DNA of 64,000 nucleotides from Flavobacterium sp. (GCF_039595935.1 NZ_JBCNKR010000004.1:1177001-1241000), one strand, 5' to 3'; numbered from the stretch's first letter, positions 17,072 through 27,879 are shown. Made by a program: numbers and translations. The notes: generated from the letters alone by a model not told the origin.

Positions 17072-18826
17072 ATGAAAGCAAAAGCATTTGATACCGGATT
17101 ATTCAAAAGAATCTTAAAATATACGAAACCTTATAAATGGCGTTATTATGGCGTTATTATTTTTGCGGTTTCGCTCTCTATCTTTGCAGCACTTCGACCT
17201 TATTTATTAAAACAAACGGTCGACGGTTATATCAAGACTCATGATAAAACGGGTTTACTCCTATATATTATGTTAATGGGAGGTGTTTTATTAATGGAAG
17301 TTTTCTCTCAGTTCTATTTTGTGTATTGGGCCAACTGGCTCGGACAGGATATTGTAAAAGATATTCGAAACAAACTTTTCAAACATATTTTAAGTTTTAG
17401 AATGAAATATTTTGATTTGGTTCCGGTTGGGCAATTGGTTACCAGATCCGTTTCAGATATTGAATCGATTGCTCGTATTTTCAGTCAGGGATTATTTATG
17501 ATTATAAGTGATTTGATGAAAATGCTCGTGGTTTTGATTTTTATGTTTTATATGAATTGGAAACTGACCTGGATTGTTGTCGTTGCAATGCCAATTCTGG
17601 TTTACATTACTAGGATTTTTCAACGTAAAATGCAGGTTGCTTTTGAGGAAGTGCGAACGCAGATTGCCAATATGAATTCTTTTGTTCAGGAACGTGTAAC
17701 GGGAATGAAAATCGTTCAGCTTTTTAACAGAGAAAAAATCGAAGCCGAAAATTTCAGAGTTATAAATGATAAACACAGAGTTGCCTGGATTAAAACTATT
17801 TTGTACAACTCGATCTTCTTCCCTATTGCCGATATTATTTCGTCGATTACTTTAGGTTTGGTTGTAGTTTTTGGTGGATTTAAAATTTTGAACGGAGATA
17901 ATTTCACCACCTTTGGAGATTTATTTTCATATACCATGTTTATCGGAATGCTTTTTAATCCGTTAAGACAAATCGCAGATAAATTCAATGAGATGCAATT
18001 AGGAATGATTGCGGCAAATCGTGTTTTTGATATTATCGACACGCAGGATCATATTCAGGATACGGGAAAAATTGAAGCTCCGGTTTTTAACGGAAGTATC
18101 GAGTTTAATCAAGTTCGTTTTAGTTATATTCCAGAAGAAGAAGTAATCAAAGGAATTGATTTATCTGTAGATTCCGGGCAAACCGTTGCAATTGTAGGTT
18201 CAACCGGAGCCGGAAAATCTACAATTATTAATTTACTGAATCGCTTTTACGAAATTAACAGCGGAACAATTTATATCGACGGGCAAAATATAGAAAACTA
18301 TACTTTGGCTTCTTTAAGAAAACAAATTGCGGTTGTACTGCAAGATGTGTTTTTGTTTGCCGATACGATTTACAATAATATTACGCTTCATAATCCGGAA
18401 ATTACACGCGAACAGGTTTTGGATGCTGCCAAGAAAATTGGTGTTCATGACTTTATTATGAGCCTTCCTGATAATTATGATTTTGATGTTAAGGAACGCG
18501 GTGTTATGCTTTCGTCTGGACAAAGACAGCTGATTGCATTTTTACGTTCGTATGTAAGTAATCCGAGTATTTTGATTTTGGATGAAGCAACTTCGTCTAT
18601 TGATACGTATTCTGAAGAATTGATTCAGCGTGCAACAGAAACTATTACAAAAGGAAGAACTTCAATTATTATTGCACACAGATTGGCAACAATCGTAAAT
18701 GCTGATAAAATTGTCGTAATGGATAAAGGTTTAATTGTGGAACAAGGAACGCATCAGGAGTTATTAACAAAAACTGATGGTTATTATAAAAACTTATACG
18801 ATTCTCAATTTTCGGTTGCGAATTAA
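17072..18826 (+). CDS. ABC exporter, fused membrane and ATPase domains (MsbA-like)
   Basis: A 584-residue half-transporter expected to work as a homodimer in the inner membrane. Six membrane helices lie in about residues 20-300. The ATPase domain follows: Walker A VGSTGAGKST (about 375-384), Q-loop AVVLQDVFLFAD, signature LSSGQRQ, Walker B SILILDEATSSID and H-loop IIAHRLATI. The length and domain order fit lipid or multidrug exporters of the MsbA/ABCB type. The substrate is unknown; it need not be the essential MsbA. The LytS-type kinase gene begins 18 bp downstream, so it may be read on the same transcript. Confidence 0.93.
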   Translation: MKAKAFDTGLFKRILKYTKPYKWRYYGVIIFAVSLSIFAALRPYLLKQTVDGYIKTHDKTGLLLYIMLMGGVLLMEVFSQFYFVYWANWLGQDIVKDIRNKLFKHILSFRMKYFDLVPVGQLVTRSVSDIESIARIFSQGLFMIISDLMKMLVVLIFMFYMNWKLTWIVVVAMPILVYITRIFQRKMQVAFEEVRTQIANMNSFVQERVTGMKIVQLFNREKIEAENFRVINDKHRVAWIKTILYNSIFFPIADIISSITLGLVVVFGGFKILNGDNFTTFGDLFSYTMFIGMLFNPLRQIADKFNEMQLGMIAANRVFDIIDTQDHIQDTGKIEAPVFNGSIEFNQVRFSYIPEEEVIKGIDLSVDSGQTVAIVGSTGAGKSTIINLLNRFYEINSGTIYIDGQNIENYTLASLRKQIAVVLQDVFLFADTIYNNITLHNPEITREQVLDAAKKIGVHDFIMSLPDNYDFDVKERGVMLSSGQRQLIAFLRSYVSNPSILILDEATSSIDTYSEELIQRATETITKGRTSIIIAHRLATIVNADKIVVMDKGLIVEQGTHQELLTKTDGYYKNLYDSQFSVAN

Positions 18827-18844
18827 TTTATATAAAATACTTTT

Positions 18845-20455
18845 TTGAGATTTAGATTAAAAAAAATAACATCCCGACGTGCTTTCGTAATTTACGTTAT
18901 CGTCTCTATTCTTATTATCGTTTCTTCTGTTTACATGTTAAGTAATTTGATTACTGATGTTACACAAAAAGCAAATGAAAGTGAGGCGCGATTGAACTTC
19001 ATTAAAAAACATGAATTAATGTCGCGGGAATTTTCGAGGTTTCTGGAACAGGAAAACAGAATCAAACATGCTTTAAAAATCAGTAGTAAATCTAATTTAT
19101 CTGCTAACATAAAGGTACTGTCGTCTGTTCAGTCCATCAATTTAATGATAGTTGATAACTGGTTTCAGATTAATGATGAAAAAATAGAATTTGGAAACGA
19201 TTCTGTTTCTGATGAAATAAAAAAAGACGTTGCCGAATTTATTTCTAAAAACCAAAACACTACGCGAAGCAATACTGTAATTAAACAAGGAAAAGAATGG
19301 GTTTGGAGAGTTTACTTTAAAATCATTTCCAAAAACTACACAACGGTTCGTTGCGGCTATGACATCAACTTAAAAAAATTGCATGATAATTTTGCGACTT
19401 TTGACAAAGCGGCTTCTAATTATGCTTTTGTATTTGACAACACAGGAAGATGTGTTTATCACCCTGACTCTACCTTTATAGGAAAAAATATTTATGATTT
19501 TTCGGCTATTGAGCCATCAGATACGGTTTTTACTTATAAAAAAGATCCCGCCAATACTTCGGCATCTGATTTTTTAAAATTGGATTACACTAAAAAAATT
19601 ACGATGTCTGAATTTTTAAAACTGGATGTTATCAGTTTTACAACAAGGTTAGATGTTAAAAATCTGCCTTGGTATATCTGCATTAGTTTTCCGAAAATGA
19701 TTGACAATGAAAATGTTTTTTTGGTTAAAAAATATTCAACCTGGATTTATTCGATCACAACGGTAATGTTATTGTTGATTTTTTATTTATTTTCTTATGC
19801 CAACAGACGCGCATACAGAGAAAAAGGAATCGCTATTAAAGAAAAAAACCGACTTCTGGTTGAGAACGAAAAAATCGTAAAAGAAAAAGCCCTTATTCAG
19901 CTGCAGCATTTAAAAGAGCAGATTAATCCGCACTTTTTGTTTAATTCGCTTAACTCCTTATATATGTTAGTAGGAAGCGATGTAAAAACGGCACAAAAAT
20001 TCACATTGAATCTTTCGCGCATTTATCGTTATTTGATAGATCCGCCGGAAAAGAATATTGTTCCGTTAAAGGATGAATTATTGTTTATCGAAAAATATAT
20101 CTTTTTACAGCAAACCCGTTTTAAAGAAGAATTAATTTTTTCTATAAAAATCGAAGATCAGGAAGCTTTAGAAAAGTTTATTCCGTATCTGGCTTTTCAG
20201 GTTGTGGTCGAGAATGCTATTAAGCATAATATGGCTACGCAGGAAAATCCGCTTACGACAGAGATTCTGATTCAAAAAGATCAGGTTATTATCAGCAATA
20301 ATCTTCAAAAAAAGGCTCACAGCGAACCCAGCACTAATTTTGGTTTAAAATACCTGTCAAGCATTTATACTTTTTATTCAAGAACCAATTTACAAACTTC
20401 AGAAAAAGACGGCAATTTCGTATGTATTTTGCCTTTAATATCCATTCACTCCTAA
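18845..20455 (+). CDS. LytS-type sensor histidine kinase with extracytoplasmic Cache-like domain
   Basis: A 536-residue membrane kinase. A TTG start at 18845 is chosen because a stop codon lies in frame at 18833, and the next Met (residue 31) would delete most of the first membrane helix (12-33). Residues 34-295 face outside and contain YAFVFDNTGRCVYHPDSTFI, which resembles a Cache/PDC fold. The second helix is about 299-318. The kinase part is the His_kinase (LytS) family with LKEQINPHFLFNSLNSLYML, phosphoacceptor His363, and N box VVVENAIKHN. Such kinases usually signal to LytTR regulators; the nearest is at 28323, across the protease-SusCD genes. Confidence 0.88.
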   Translation: MRFRLKKITSRRAFVIYVIVSILIIVSSVYMLSNLITDVTQKANESEARLNFIKKHELMSREFSRFLEQENRIKHALKISSKSNLSANIKVLSSVQSINLMIVDNWFQINDEKIEFGNDSVSDEIKKDVAEFISKNQNTTRSNTVIKQGKEWVWRVYFKIISKNYTTVRCGYDINLKKLHDNFATFDKAASNYAFVFDNTGRCVYHPDSTFIGKNIYDFSAIEPSDTVFTYKKDPANTSASDFLKLDYTKKITMSEFLKLDVISFTTRLDVKNLPWYICISFPKMIDNENVFLVKKYSTWIYSITTVMLLLIFYLFSYANRRAYREKGIAIKEKNRLLVENEKIVKEKALIQLQHLKEQINPHFLFNSLNSLYMLVGSDVKTAQKFTLNLSRIYRYLIDPPEKNIVPLKDELLFIEKYIFLQQTRFKEELIFSIKIEDQEALEKFIPYLAFQVVVENAIKHNMATQENPLTTEILIQKDQVIISNNLQKKAHSEPSTNFGLKYLSSIYTFYSRTNLQTSEKDGNFVCILPLISIHS

Positions 20456-20541
20456 AAAAAAGCCATTCACTCCGTTTTGTTTTTTTTCTGAACTAAATTC
20501 GAATAGTTTCGATGAAAAATTAACTTAAACTTAACACCAAA

Positions 20542-23130
20542 ATGAGGGAAAAGGCATTCCTGCATAGTGTAAAATTACTTTGCTTACTAATTTTATTATT
20601 ATTCATTCCTGTTACAGTTCTTTCGCAAAAGAAAAAGAAAAAAGAAACAGAAACTGAAGTTGTAAAAGATTCTACTGATTCCAAAAAAGGAAAAAAATAT
20701 AATGACCTTGTAAAAAAAGGCACACTAAAAAAAGGACTATTTAACATCATTCAGGTTAAGACTGATGTTTATTTCGAAATTCAGGATAGTTTATTTAAAA
20801 GAGAATTTCTGATTGTAAATAAATTATCACAAGTTCCTTTCCAAATTAACGAGGCTGGTTTAAATAAAGGAATGAATTATGAAAACAAAATCATTTCTTT
20901 TTATAAAGATACAATTGCAAAGAAAGTTTGGGTAAAAACATATGTTCCTAAAGTTTCTTCACCAAAAGAAGATGCCATTACAGCATCTGTAATTGATAAT
21001 TTCTCTGAATCTGTTATTGAAGTTTTTGATATTGAAACTAAAAATAACGATTCGAGCGCTGTAGTAATTAAAGTAAATAAGATTTTTGACGGAAAACAAA
21101 AAAGCTTCAATGATGTTTTGAGCAACACTGGTATTGGAGGTTCTGTAAAATCTGATTTATCGTATATAGAAAGTTTAAAAGCTTTCCCTAAAAACATTGT
21201 TGTAAAATCGCAACTTACAACTTCTTTCAGCGATGGCACATCGTCATTACCAATTACGCTTGGTGTGACAACTAATATTATTTTATTGGATAAAACTCCA
21301 ATGAAACCTCGTTTTTCTGATAACCGAATTGGTTTCTTTTCTGAAAAGCATTGGTATTTTGCCGATGCACAGCAGGCAATGCTTGAAAAAGAATTGATAA
21401 CGCGCTGGCGTTTAGAACCAAAGAAAGAAGATGAAGAGCGATATTTGAAAGGTGAATTAGTAGAGCCGAAAAAACCAATCGTTTATTACATCGATCCGTC
21501 GACTCCAAAACAATGGAGAAAATATATTATTGATGGGGTACTCGATTGGCAGGCAGCTTTTGAAAGAGCGGGTTTTAAAAACGCTATTATTGCAAAAGAA
21601 CCTACTGAAAAAGATTTAGACTTTGACGTTGATGATGTTCGCTATTCGGTTATTACGTATGCAGCATCGCCTAAATCCAATGCTATGGGACCATCGGTTG
21701 TTGACCCAAGAAGCGGAGAAATTATTGAAGCCGACATTATTTGGTGGCACAATGTTATGACTTCGCTTCAAAGCTGGATGAGAATCCAAACGGGACCAAT
21801 TGATCCAAAAGCAAGAGGAAATGTATTTAGTGAGGAACACATGGGAGAAGCGATTCGTTTTGTATCGTCTCACGAAGTTGGACACACATTTGGATTAAAA
21901 CATAATATGGGCGCTTCTTTCGCTTATGATGTTGAGTCTTTACGTTCTAAAGAATTCACGGCAAAAATGGGCGGCACTGCTCCTTCTATCATGGATTATG
22001 CCCGATACAATTATGTAGCACAACCGGAAGATAACGTAACTGTAATTACTCCAAAAATTGGTGAGTACGACAAATACGCAATCGAATGGGGTTACAGATG
22101 GTACGGTCCAAACGAAAATGAAACGGCAAGACTAAACGAAGCTATTGCAAAACATCAAAACGACCCGATTTATTTTTACGGTGAGCAAGGCTCTGATATC
22201 GATCCTCGTTCACAGTCTGAAGATTTAGGAAACGATGCCGTAAAAGCAAGCGAGTACGGATTGAAAAACTTAAAACGTGTTGTAGATAATATCTTAAACT
22301 GGTCTTACGATAAAGATCAGTCTTATTACGAAACCGGTAAACTGTATATTGGAGCTATCGGACAATGGCAAACGTACAATGGTCATGTATTAACCAATAT
22401 TGGCGGTGTTTACTTAAACCCAACGGTTCATGGCGATAACAAACAAAGTTATGTTCCGGTTCCTGCAGCAATGCAAAAAAGAGCGGTAGATTATTTAGTT
22501 AAAAATGTAATTACAATTCCGCAATGGTTGTTTTTTAATGATGTTTTAGACAAAACAAATCCGCTGAAAGATTCTCCTTTTGGCCCTTATGAATACACAC
22601 CATACACAATGTCAAGAGCATTACAATACGACGTTATGTATAGCTTATTCAGCGATGACCGTTTACTTCGAATGACAGAAAATGAATTATACCAGCGAAA
22701 TAAAACCAATGAGAAGGTTTTTACCGTAAATGATTTATTCCAAAAATTACATCAAAGTGTATTTGCAGGAACTATTCAAAACAAATCGCTGAGCATTTTA
22801 GAACGAATGACACAAAAAAACTATGTAGATGTTTTAATTGTTTCGACAAATAAATTATTTGAAAAAACGGATGTTAAAAAAACAATCCAAATACAAGAAA
22901 CATTACAAATGCCTCATTTATGCTCTGCAGATGATGCACATATGGCGAGAAACATTAATAATTCTTTCTTAAAAAGAGTTACAGAAGTAACATCTGATAA
23001 AAAGGGAGAATTGAGTAAAGTACTTCAGTTATTAAGAACAAAAAGAAGTACCGGAGATCAATCGACCCAAAATCATTACCGCGATTTAATACAACGAATC
23101 GACAAAGCTTTGAACAATACAACCTTTTAA
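20542..23130 (+). CDS. Exported zinc metalloprotease of the metzincin type (DUF4953/DUF5117-like)
   Basis: An 862-residue protein with a signal peptide (about 1-29). After a Lys-rich stretch come the DUF5118/DUF5117-like N-terminal domains (to about 430). The zinc site is SSHEVGHTFGLKHNMGAS, with His444, Glu445, His448 and His454 in the metzincin pattern HExxHxxGxxH. The Met-turn region reads PSIMDYARYN. The C-terminal half matches the DUF4953-type metalloproteases common in Bacteroidota. It would degrade proteins or peptides outside the inner membrane. SusC starts 21 bp downstream, so it is almost certainly cotranscribed with the uptake pair. Confidence 0.88.
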   Translation: MREKAFLHSVKLLCLLILLLFIPVTVLSQKKKKKETETEVVKDSTDSKKGKKYNDLVKKGTLKKGLFNIIQVKTDVYFEIQDSLFKREFLIVNKLSQVPFQINEAGLNKGMNYENKIISFYKDTIAKKVWVKTYVPKVSSPKEDAITASVIDNFSESVIEVFDIETKNNDSSAVVIKVNKIFDGKQKSFNDVLSNTGIGGSVKSDLSYIESLKAFPKNIVVKSQLTTSFSDGTSSLPITLGVTTNIILLDKTPMKPRFSDNRIGFFSEKHWYFADAQQAMLEKELITRWRLEPKKEDEERYLKGELVEPKKPIVYYIDPSTPKQWRKYIIDGVLDWQAAFERAGFKNAIIAKEPTEKDLDFDVDDVRYSVITYAASPKSNAMGPSVVDPRSGEIIEADIIWWHNVMTSLQSWMRIQTGPIDPKARGNVFSEEHMGEAIRFVSSHEVGHTFGLKHNMGASFAYDVESLRSKEFTAKMGGTAPSIMDYARYNYVAQPEDNVTVITPKIGEYDKYAIEWGYRWYGPNENETARLNEAIAKHQNDPIYFYGEQGSDIDPRSQSEDLGNDAVKASEYGLKNLKRVVDNILNWSYDKDQSYYETGKLYIGAIGQWQTYNGHVLTNIGGVYLNPTVHGDNKQSYVPVPAAMQKRAVDYLVKNVITIPQWLFFNDVLDKTNPLKDSPFGPYEYTPYTMSRALQYDVMYSLFSDDRLLRMTENELYQRNKTNEKVFTVNDLFQKLHQSVFAGTIQNKSLSILERMTQKNYVDVLIVSTNKLFEKTDVKKTIQIQETLQMPHLCSADDAHMARNINNSFLKRVTEVTSDKKGELSKVLQLLRTKRSTGDQSTQNHYRDLIQRIDKALNNTTF

Positions 23131-23151
23131 TACATAACCCAAACCCAAAAC

Positions 23152-26100
23152 ATGAAAAAAATTCTACATGCCCTACTGCTGTTCCTGGCCATCGCAGGTT
23201 ATGCGCAGGAAACCCGAACTATTACGGGGATCATTCAAGACGAAGCTGACTTGTCGCCTATTCCAGGTGCATCGATCTTTGTTGAGAACAATTCCATCTC
23301 AAATAAAACTGCCATGGCAGGTATTATTCAAAGTGAAGGAATCGGAACTACTACAGATTTCGACGGTAAATTCTCTTTGAAAATTTCAAAAAACATTACT
23401 TCTTTGAGAGTTGTTTTCATGGGATACAAATCGTATACGCTTGAACTTTCTGCTCAAAAGAATTATACAATCAACTTAACATCTGAAACGGCAAAACTTC
23501 AGGAGGTTGTAGTAACTGGTTACCAAAAAATTGAGAAAAGAAAACTTACTGCTGCAGTTTCTAAAATCGACATGGCTGCAATTCAGCAGACTGGAGTTTC
23601 CAGCATTGACCAGTTATTAGTTGGACAAATTGCCGGAGTTGCGGTAAGTACACCATCTGGAGCACCAGGAGCACCTGCAAAAATCAGAATCAGGGGTACA
23701 GCTTCTCTTAATGGTACACAAGATCCTTTATGGGTACTTGATGGTTTACCATTAGAAGGAAATGAAGTTCCTAAAAACTATGATAAAGATAATATCGATG
23801 TATTAAATAACTACTCTATTGCAGGTTTAAACCCAGACGATATTAAAGATATTACGATTTTAAAAGATGCAGCTGCAACTGCTATTTACGGTGCGCGTGC
23901 TGCAAATGGTGTAATCGTGGTAACTACTAAAAAAGGTAGAGCTGGTAAAATGGTAGTAAGTTTCAATACGAATACTTTTATCACACAAAGACCTCAGTTC
24001 TCAAAATTAAACCTGATGGATTCAAATGAAAAAGTTGATTTTGAACTTGGTTTAGCAAGTCGCGCTGACTTAACTTACAGAGATACAGGTGGAGATATTT
24101 CTCGTATCTTAAACGGAGCTGGTGAATTAGACGCTTACAGAGCTGGCGGATTTTCAGCTTTAAGCCCTGCAACACAACAATCTATCAACTCTTTGAGAGG
24201 AAATAATACAAACTGGGGTAACTTATTATACCAAACTGCTATCAATACGCAGCACGGTTTAAGTTTATCTGGTGGTGGAGAAAAATCAGATTATTATTTC
24301 TCATTAGGTTACTATGATGAAAAAGGAGCAACTATTGGAACTGGTTTCAAACGTTACAACTTAACATTAAAAAACAACTACCAAATAACAGATAAATTTA
24401 AAGTTGGTGTTGGTATTTTTGGTTCTGAAAACAAAACTACATCTTACCTTACAGATACAGATGCGTTTACAAACCCATCAAATTATTCAAGAAACGTAAA
24501 TCCATATTTAACTCCATATAATGCAGATGGAAGTTATAAATATGATCCGGACATTACTGGTTATTCTGGTCGTTATGTTCCTTTTAATATTATCGAAGAA
24601 AGAAACAATACTTCTTACGATTTAAAAACAAGAGCTGTAAAAGCTTTATTAGATGCTGAATATAAGCTTACAAAAGACTTAAAAGTAACGTCTCAATTAG
24701 GTTTACAATTAGACAACACGGCTAGTGAAAAATTTGCTGGAAAAGACACTTATTATACTAGAAAGCAAAAGGAAAAATCACGTTATTTCTCTAACGGAGC
24801 ATACAATTATTTCCTTCCTGAAGGCGGTATTATTCAAAACTCAAATACAGACTTTTTTCAGTATAACCTAAAAACAATGGTTAACTACAAAACTGAAATT
24901 GCTGAAAAACACGAAATTGAAGCAATGGTTGGTAATGAGTTAAGAAGAAACTACACAACATCTATTGCTACAAAAGGTTTTGGTTTTGACGAGAAAAACT
25001 TAACTACACAGCAAATTGTTTTCCCTAACGCAAGCTGGGCTAAAGAAACAGATTATAAACAATATGCTAAATCTCAAAATGAGAATGCATTTGCTTCTTT
25101 CTTCGCTACTGCAGCTTATACTTACAACAGAAAATATAGTGTTTTTGGAAGTGTGAGATATGATGGTTCAGATTTATTTGGTGTAGATCCTAAATACAAA
25201 TATTTACCACTTTGGTCAACATCTGCATCTTGGGCTGTTTCTGAAGAAGATTTCTTAAAAGATAACTTAACACTTTCTAACTTAAGACTTCGTGCTTCTT
25301 ACGGTTTACAAGGAAATATTGATAAAAATACTTCTCCTTATGTAATGGGAACTATTGGAACAACTGTTATTTTGCCAGGACAAAATGAGCAAATTATTAA
25401 TGTTGACAGTCCGCCTAATCAAAAATTACGTTGGGAAAAAACAACAAACACAAACGTTGGTGCTGATATCGGTTTATTCAACAATCGTATTAGTCTTGTA
25501 ACTGATTTATACGGAAGAAAAAGTTCTGACTTAATTGGTTTAAGAGCACTTCCGTTAGAAAATGGTTTTGAATATACAAATATGAACTGGGCACAAGTAA
25601 CTAACAAAGGTTACGAGATTACTGTATCTACAAAAAATATTGATCGTCCTAACTTTCAATGGAATACAAGTATTAACTTCTCTCATAACAAAAGTAACAT
25701 AGACCGTATCGAAGTACGTGACACTGATTATTTACCAAACAGAGAAGGACGTCCTGTAAACGCTGTATTTGGATTTAAAACTAATGGAATTGACGAAAAC
25801 GGATATCCATTATTCATCAATAAAAAAGGAGAAACTGTAAACTCTCAAACATTCTTTGGTTTATATGATCCGTTTGCTGACTTCTTCCCTGGAGAATTAG
25901 TTCAATCAAACTTATCTGCAGCTGAGTTTAGAGATTTATTTACATACTTAGGAGACAGAGATCCTAAATTTACAGGTGGTATTACCAATACTTTTAAAGT
26001 TAGTAATTTTGATTTAACAATCGCTGCTTCTTTCAATATTAAACAAACTGTTACAAAAACTCCTCCTTACAACGGAACTTTGGTTGACAGAGGACAAAAC

Positions 26101-26490
26101 TACAGTAGAGATATTTTAGATGCATGGTCACCAACTAATACATCTTCTAACTTACCTGGAATTAATGGTAAAGATACTTGGACAGGAGATTCTTACATGC
26201 CATATTTATGGTATTCTGGAGGAAATCAAATCCCAACTTACAATTATTTAGATACATGGGTTAGCGAAATGAGTTATATGAGATTAAGCAGTATGCGTTT
26301 AGGATATACATTCCCTAAAGCGTTTACAGATCAAATTAACATTTCAAGCATCAGATTGAATGTTGAGGCTAGAAACTTATTCGTAATCAGTTCTGATTAC
26401 AAAGGTTACTTTGACCCTGAAACTTTTGGAAACATTTATGCACAACCAGTTCCTAAATCATTCACTTTAGGATGTAATGTAACTTTCTAA
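23152..26490 (+). CDS. SusC/RagA-family TonB-linked outer-membrane transporter
   Basis: An 1112-residue outer-membrane channel. A signal peptide (1-18) precedes a carboxypeptidase-regulatory-like domain (about 22-110), which carries an unusual insert of about 25 residues around SISNKTAMAGIIQSEGIGTT. The TonB box/plug region has LQEVVVTGYQ, IRIRGTASLNGTQDPLWVLD and AIYGARAANGVIVVTTKKGR. A 22-strand barrel is expected to the C-terminal VTF. It imports large ligands using TonB energy, with SusD as lid. The partners suggest peptide or glycopeptide uptake rather than glycan uptake: a protease is adjacent and no glycoside hydrolase is near. Confidence 0.95.
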   Translation: MKKILHALLLFLAIAGYAQETRTITGIIQDEADLSPIPGASIFVENNSISNKTAMAGIIQSEGIGTTTDFDGKFSLKISKNITSLRVVFMGYKSYTLELSAQKNYTINLTSETAKLQEVVVTGYQKIEKRKLTAAVSKIDMAAIQQTGVSSIDQLLVGQIAGVAVSTPSGAPGAPAKIRIRGTASLNGTQDPLWVLDGLPLEGNEVPKNYDKDNIDVLNNYSIAGLNPDDIKDITILKDAAATAIYGARAANGVIVVTTKKGRAGKMVVSFNTNTFITQRPQFSKLNLMDSNEKVDFELGLASRADLTYRDTGGDISRILNGAGELDAYRAGGFSALSPATQQSINSLRGNNTNWGNLLYQTAINTQHGLSLSGGGEKSDYYFSLGYYDEKGATIGTGFKRYNLTLKNNYQITDKFKVGVGIFGSENKTTSYLTDTDAFTNPSNYSRNVNPYLTPYNADGSYKYDPDITGYSGRYVPFNIIEERNNTSYDLKTRAVKALLDAEYKLTKDLKVTSQLGLQLDNTASEKFAGKDTYYTRKQKEKSRYFSNGAYNYFLPEGGIIQNSNTDFFQYNLKTMVNYKTEIAEKHEIEAMVGNELRRNYTTSIATKGFGFDEKNLTTQQIVFPNASWAKETDYKQYAKSQNENAFASFFATAAYTYNRKYSVFGSVRYDGSDLFGVDPKYKYLPLWSTSASWAVSEEDFLKDNLTLSNLRLRASYGLQGNIDKNTSPYVMGTIGTTVILPGQNEQIINVDSPPNQKLRWEKTTNTNVGADIGLFNNRISLVTDLYGRKSSDLIGLRALPLENGFEYTNMNWAQVTNKGYEITVSTKNIDRPNFQWNTSINFSHNKSNIDRIEVRDTDYLPNREGRPVNAVFGFKTNGIDENGYPLFINKKGETVNSQTFFGLYDPFADFFPGELVQSNLSAAEFRDLFTYLGDRDPKFTGGITNTFKVSNFDLTIAASFNIKQTVTKTPPYNGTLVDRGQNYSRDILDAWSPTNTSSNLPGINGKDTWTGDSYMPYLWYSGGNQIPTYNYLDTWVSEMSYMRLSSMRLGYTFPKAFTDQINISSIRLNVEARNLFVISSDYKGYFDPETFGNIYAQPVPKSFTLGCNVTF

Positions 26491-26501
26491 TAAAATTAAA
26501 G

Positions 26502-27821
26502 ATGAAAAAATTCTCAAAATATATACTACTTTTTGCTGCAGCACTTGCAGTAACAAGCTGTGATGATTATCTGGATATTCAGCCTATTGGGCGTGTAATT
26601 CCGGAAACATTAGATCAATACCGCGCAGTTTTAACAAAAGGATATGATGTATATCCTGAACACAAATCATTAACGGCACTTCGTACAGACGAATTAATGC
26701 TGAATGAATTTAGTGATGATGTAACATACTATAGAGATATTCACATTTGGAAAGATGCTAATCCGGATCGTATTACAACTACTTTTCAATACGCTGATTT
26801 ATACAAAACTATTTTTTATACGAACGTAATCATTAACGAAGCGTCTAAAAAATTAGAAGTATCTGAAGAAAGAAACCAATTAATTGGAGAAGCTTATGCA
26901 TTGAGAGCAATGGCTTACTTTGACTTAATTAACCTTTTCGGAAAACCTTACAATGCTGCAACTGCAAATTCAGACAAAGGAGTTCCATTAGCTTTAGAGA
27001 TTGATTTAGAGCAGGCTTATGTACCTCAAAGTGTAGAAGTAATTTACAATCAAATTATTTCTGATACTCAGGAAGCTGAAAAATTTATCAATAAAGATTT
27101 TCAAACAAAAGGTCTAAACTATCGTTTTACTAAAGTTGCTTTGTACAGTTTAGAAAGCCGTATTTATTTATACGTACAACAATGGCAAAAATCACTTGAT
27201 GCTGCAAATAAAGCATTAGCAATTAACAGCACTTTAATTGATTTAAAAGCAACTCCGGTTCTTGCTACAAAATACGATTCAAAAGAATCTATTTTAGCTC
27301 TTGAAGATGGTTTAATAAACAACTTAAAAGGTGCTGTTTACGCTTCCCCAGATTTAATTGCAGCTTACAGCAAAACAACTGATTTACGTTTTCCTCTTTA
27401 CTTTTTAGCAAGCGGAAGCCGCTACAGAATTCAAAAAGGTGGAAATGATGATCAAAAATGTTCTTTCAGAACTTCTGAATTGTATTTAACAAAAGCTGAA
27501 ACTTCATTAAAACTGAACAACATTGCGGATGCTAAAACAACTGTTTTAAGTTTTATCAAAAACAGATACACAGCAGCGGCTTATGTACAACTTGAAATCG
27601 AAGTTAATGCAATGAATACAGCAGATTTAACAAACTTCATTTATGCAGAAAGACAACGTGAGTTTGCAGTTGAAGGACAGCGTTGGTTTGATTTAAGAAG
27701 AACATCTCAAAAACAAATCGTTCACACTTTTGACGGTGACAATTACACATTGATACAAAACGATCCGCGATATACCATTATTTACCCGGCAGACGCGAGA
27801 TTAAACAATCCCAATCTATAA
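26502..27821 (+). CDS. SusD/RagB-family outer-membrane lipoprotein
   Basis: A 439-residue surface lipoprotein with lipobox AVTSC (Cys20) followed by DDYLDIQPIGRVIPET, the standard SusD opening. TPR-like helices (IGEAYALRAMAYFDLINLFG) and the C-terminal signature FIYAERQREFAVEGQRWFDL are present. It forms the substrate-binding lid on the SusC barrel encoded 11 bp upstream. It is shorter than many SusD proteins (about 500-550), nearer to RagB-type peptide binders. The ligand is unknown; peptides are the best guess from the neighbouring protease. Confidence 0.95.
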   Translation: MKKFSKYILLFAAALAVTSCDDYLDIQPIGRVIPETLDQYRAVLTKGYDVYPEHKSLTALRTDELMLNEFSDDVTYYRDIHIWKDANPDRITTTFQYADLYKTIFYTNVIINEASKKLEVSEERNQLIGEAYALRAMAYFDLINLFGKPYNAATANSDKGVPLALEIDLEQAYVPQSVEVIYNQIISDTQEAEKFINKDFQTKGLNYRFTKVALYSLESRIYLYVQQWQKSLDAANKALAINSTLIDLKATPVLATKYDSKESILALEDGLINNLKGAVYASPDLIAAYSKTTDLRFPLYFLASGSRYRIQKGGNDDQKCSFRTSELYLTKAETSLKLNNIADAKTTVLSFIKNRYTAAAYVQLEIEVNAMNTADLTNFIYAERQREFAVEGQRWFDLRRTSQKQIVHTFDGDNYTLIQNDPRYTIIYPADARLNNPNL

Positions 27822-27847
27822 GTTTTACCTATTGTTTTTTTTAAAAG

Positions 27848-27879
27848 GAGGTTCAGTTGCAAAACTGAGCCTCTTTTTT
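27848..27879 (+). terminator. Rho-independent terminator after susD
   Basis: GAGGTTCAGTT (27848-27858) pairs with AACTGAGCCTC (27863-27873) with one G-T pair, then six T. Confidence 0.88.
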
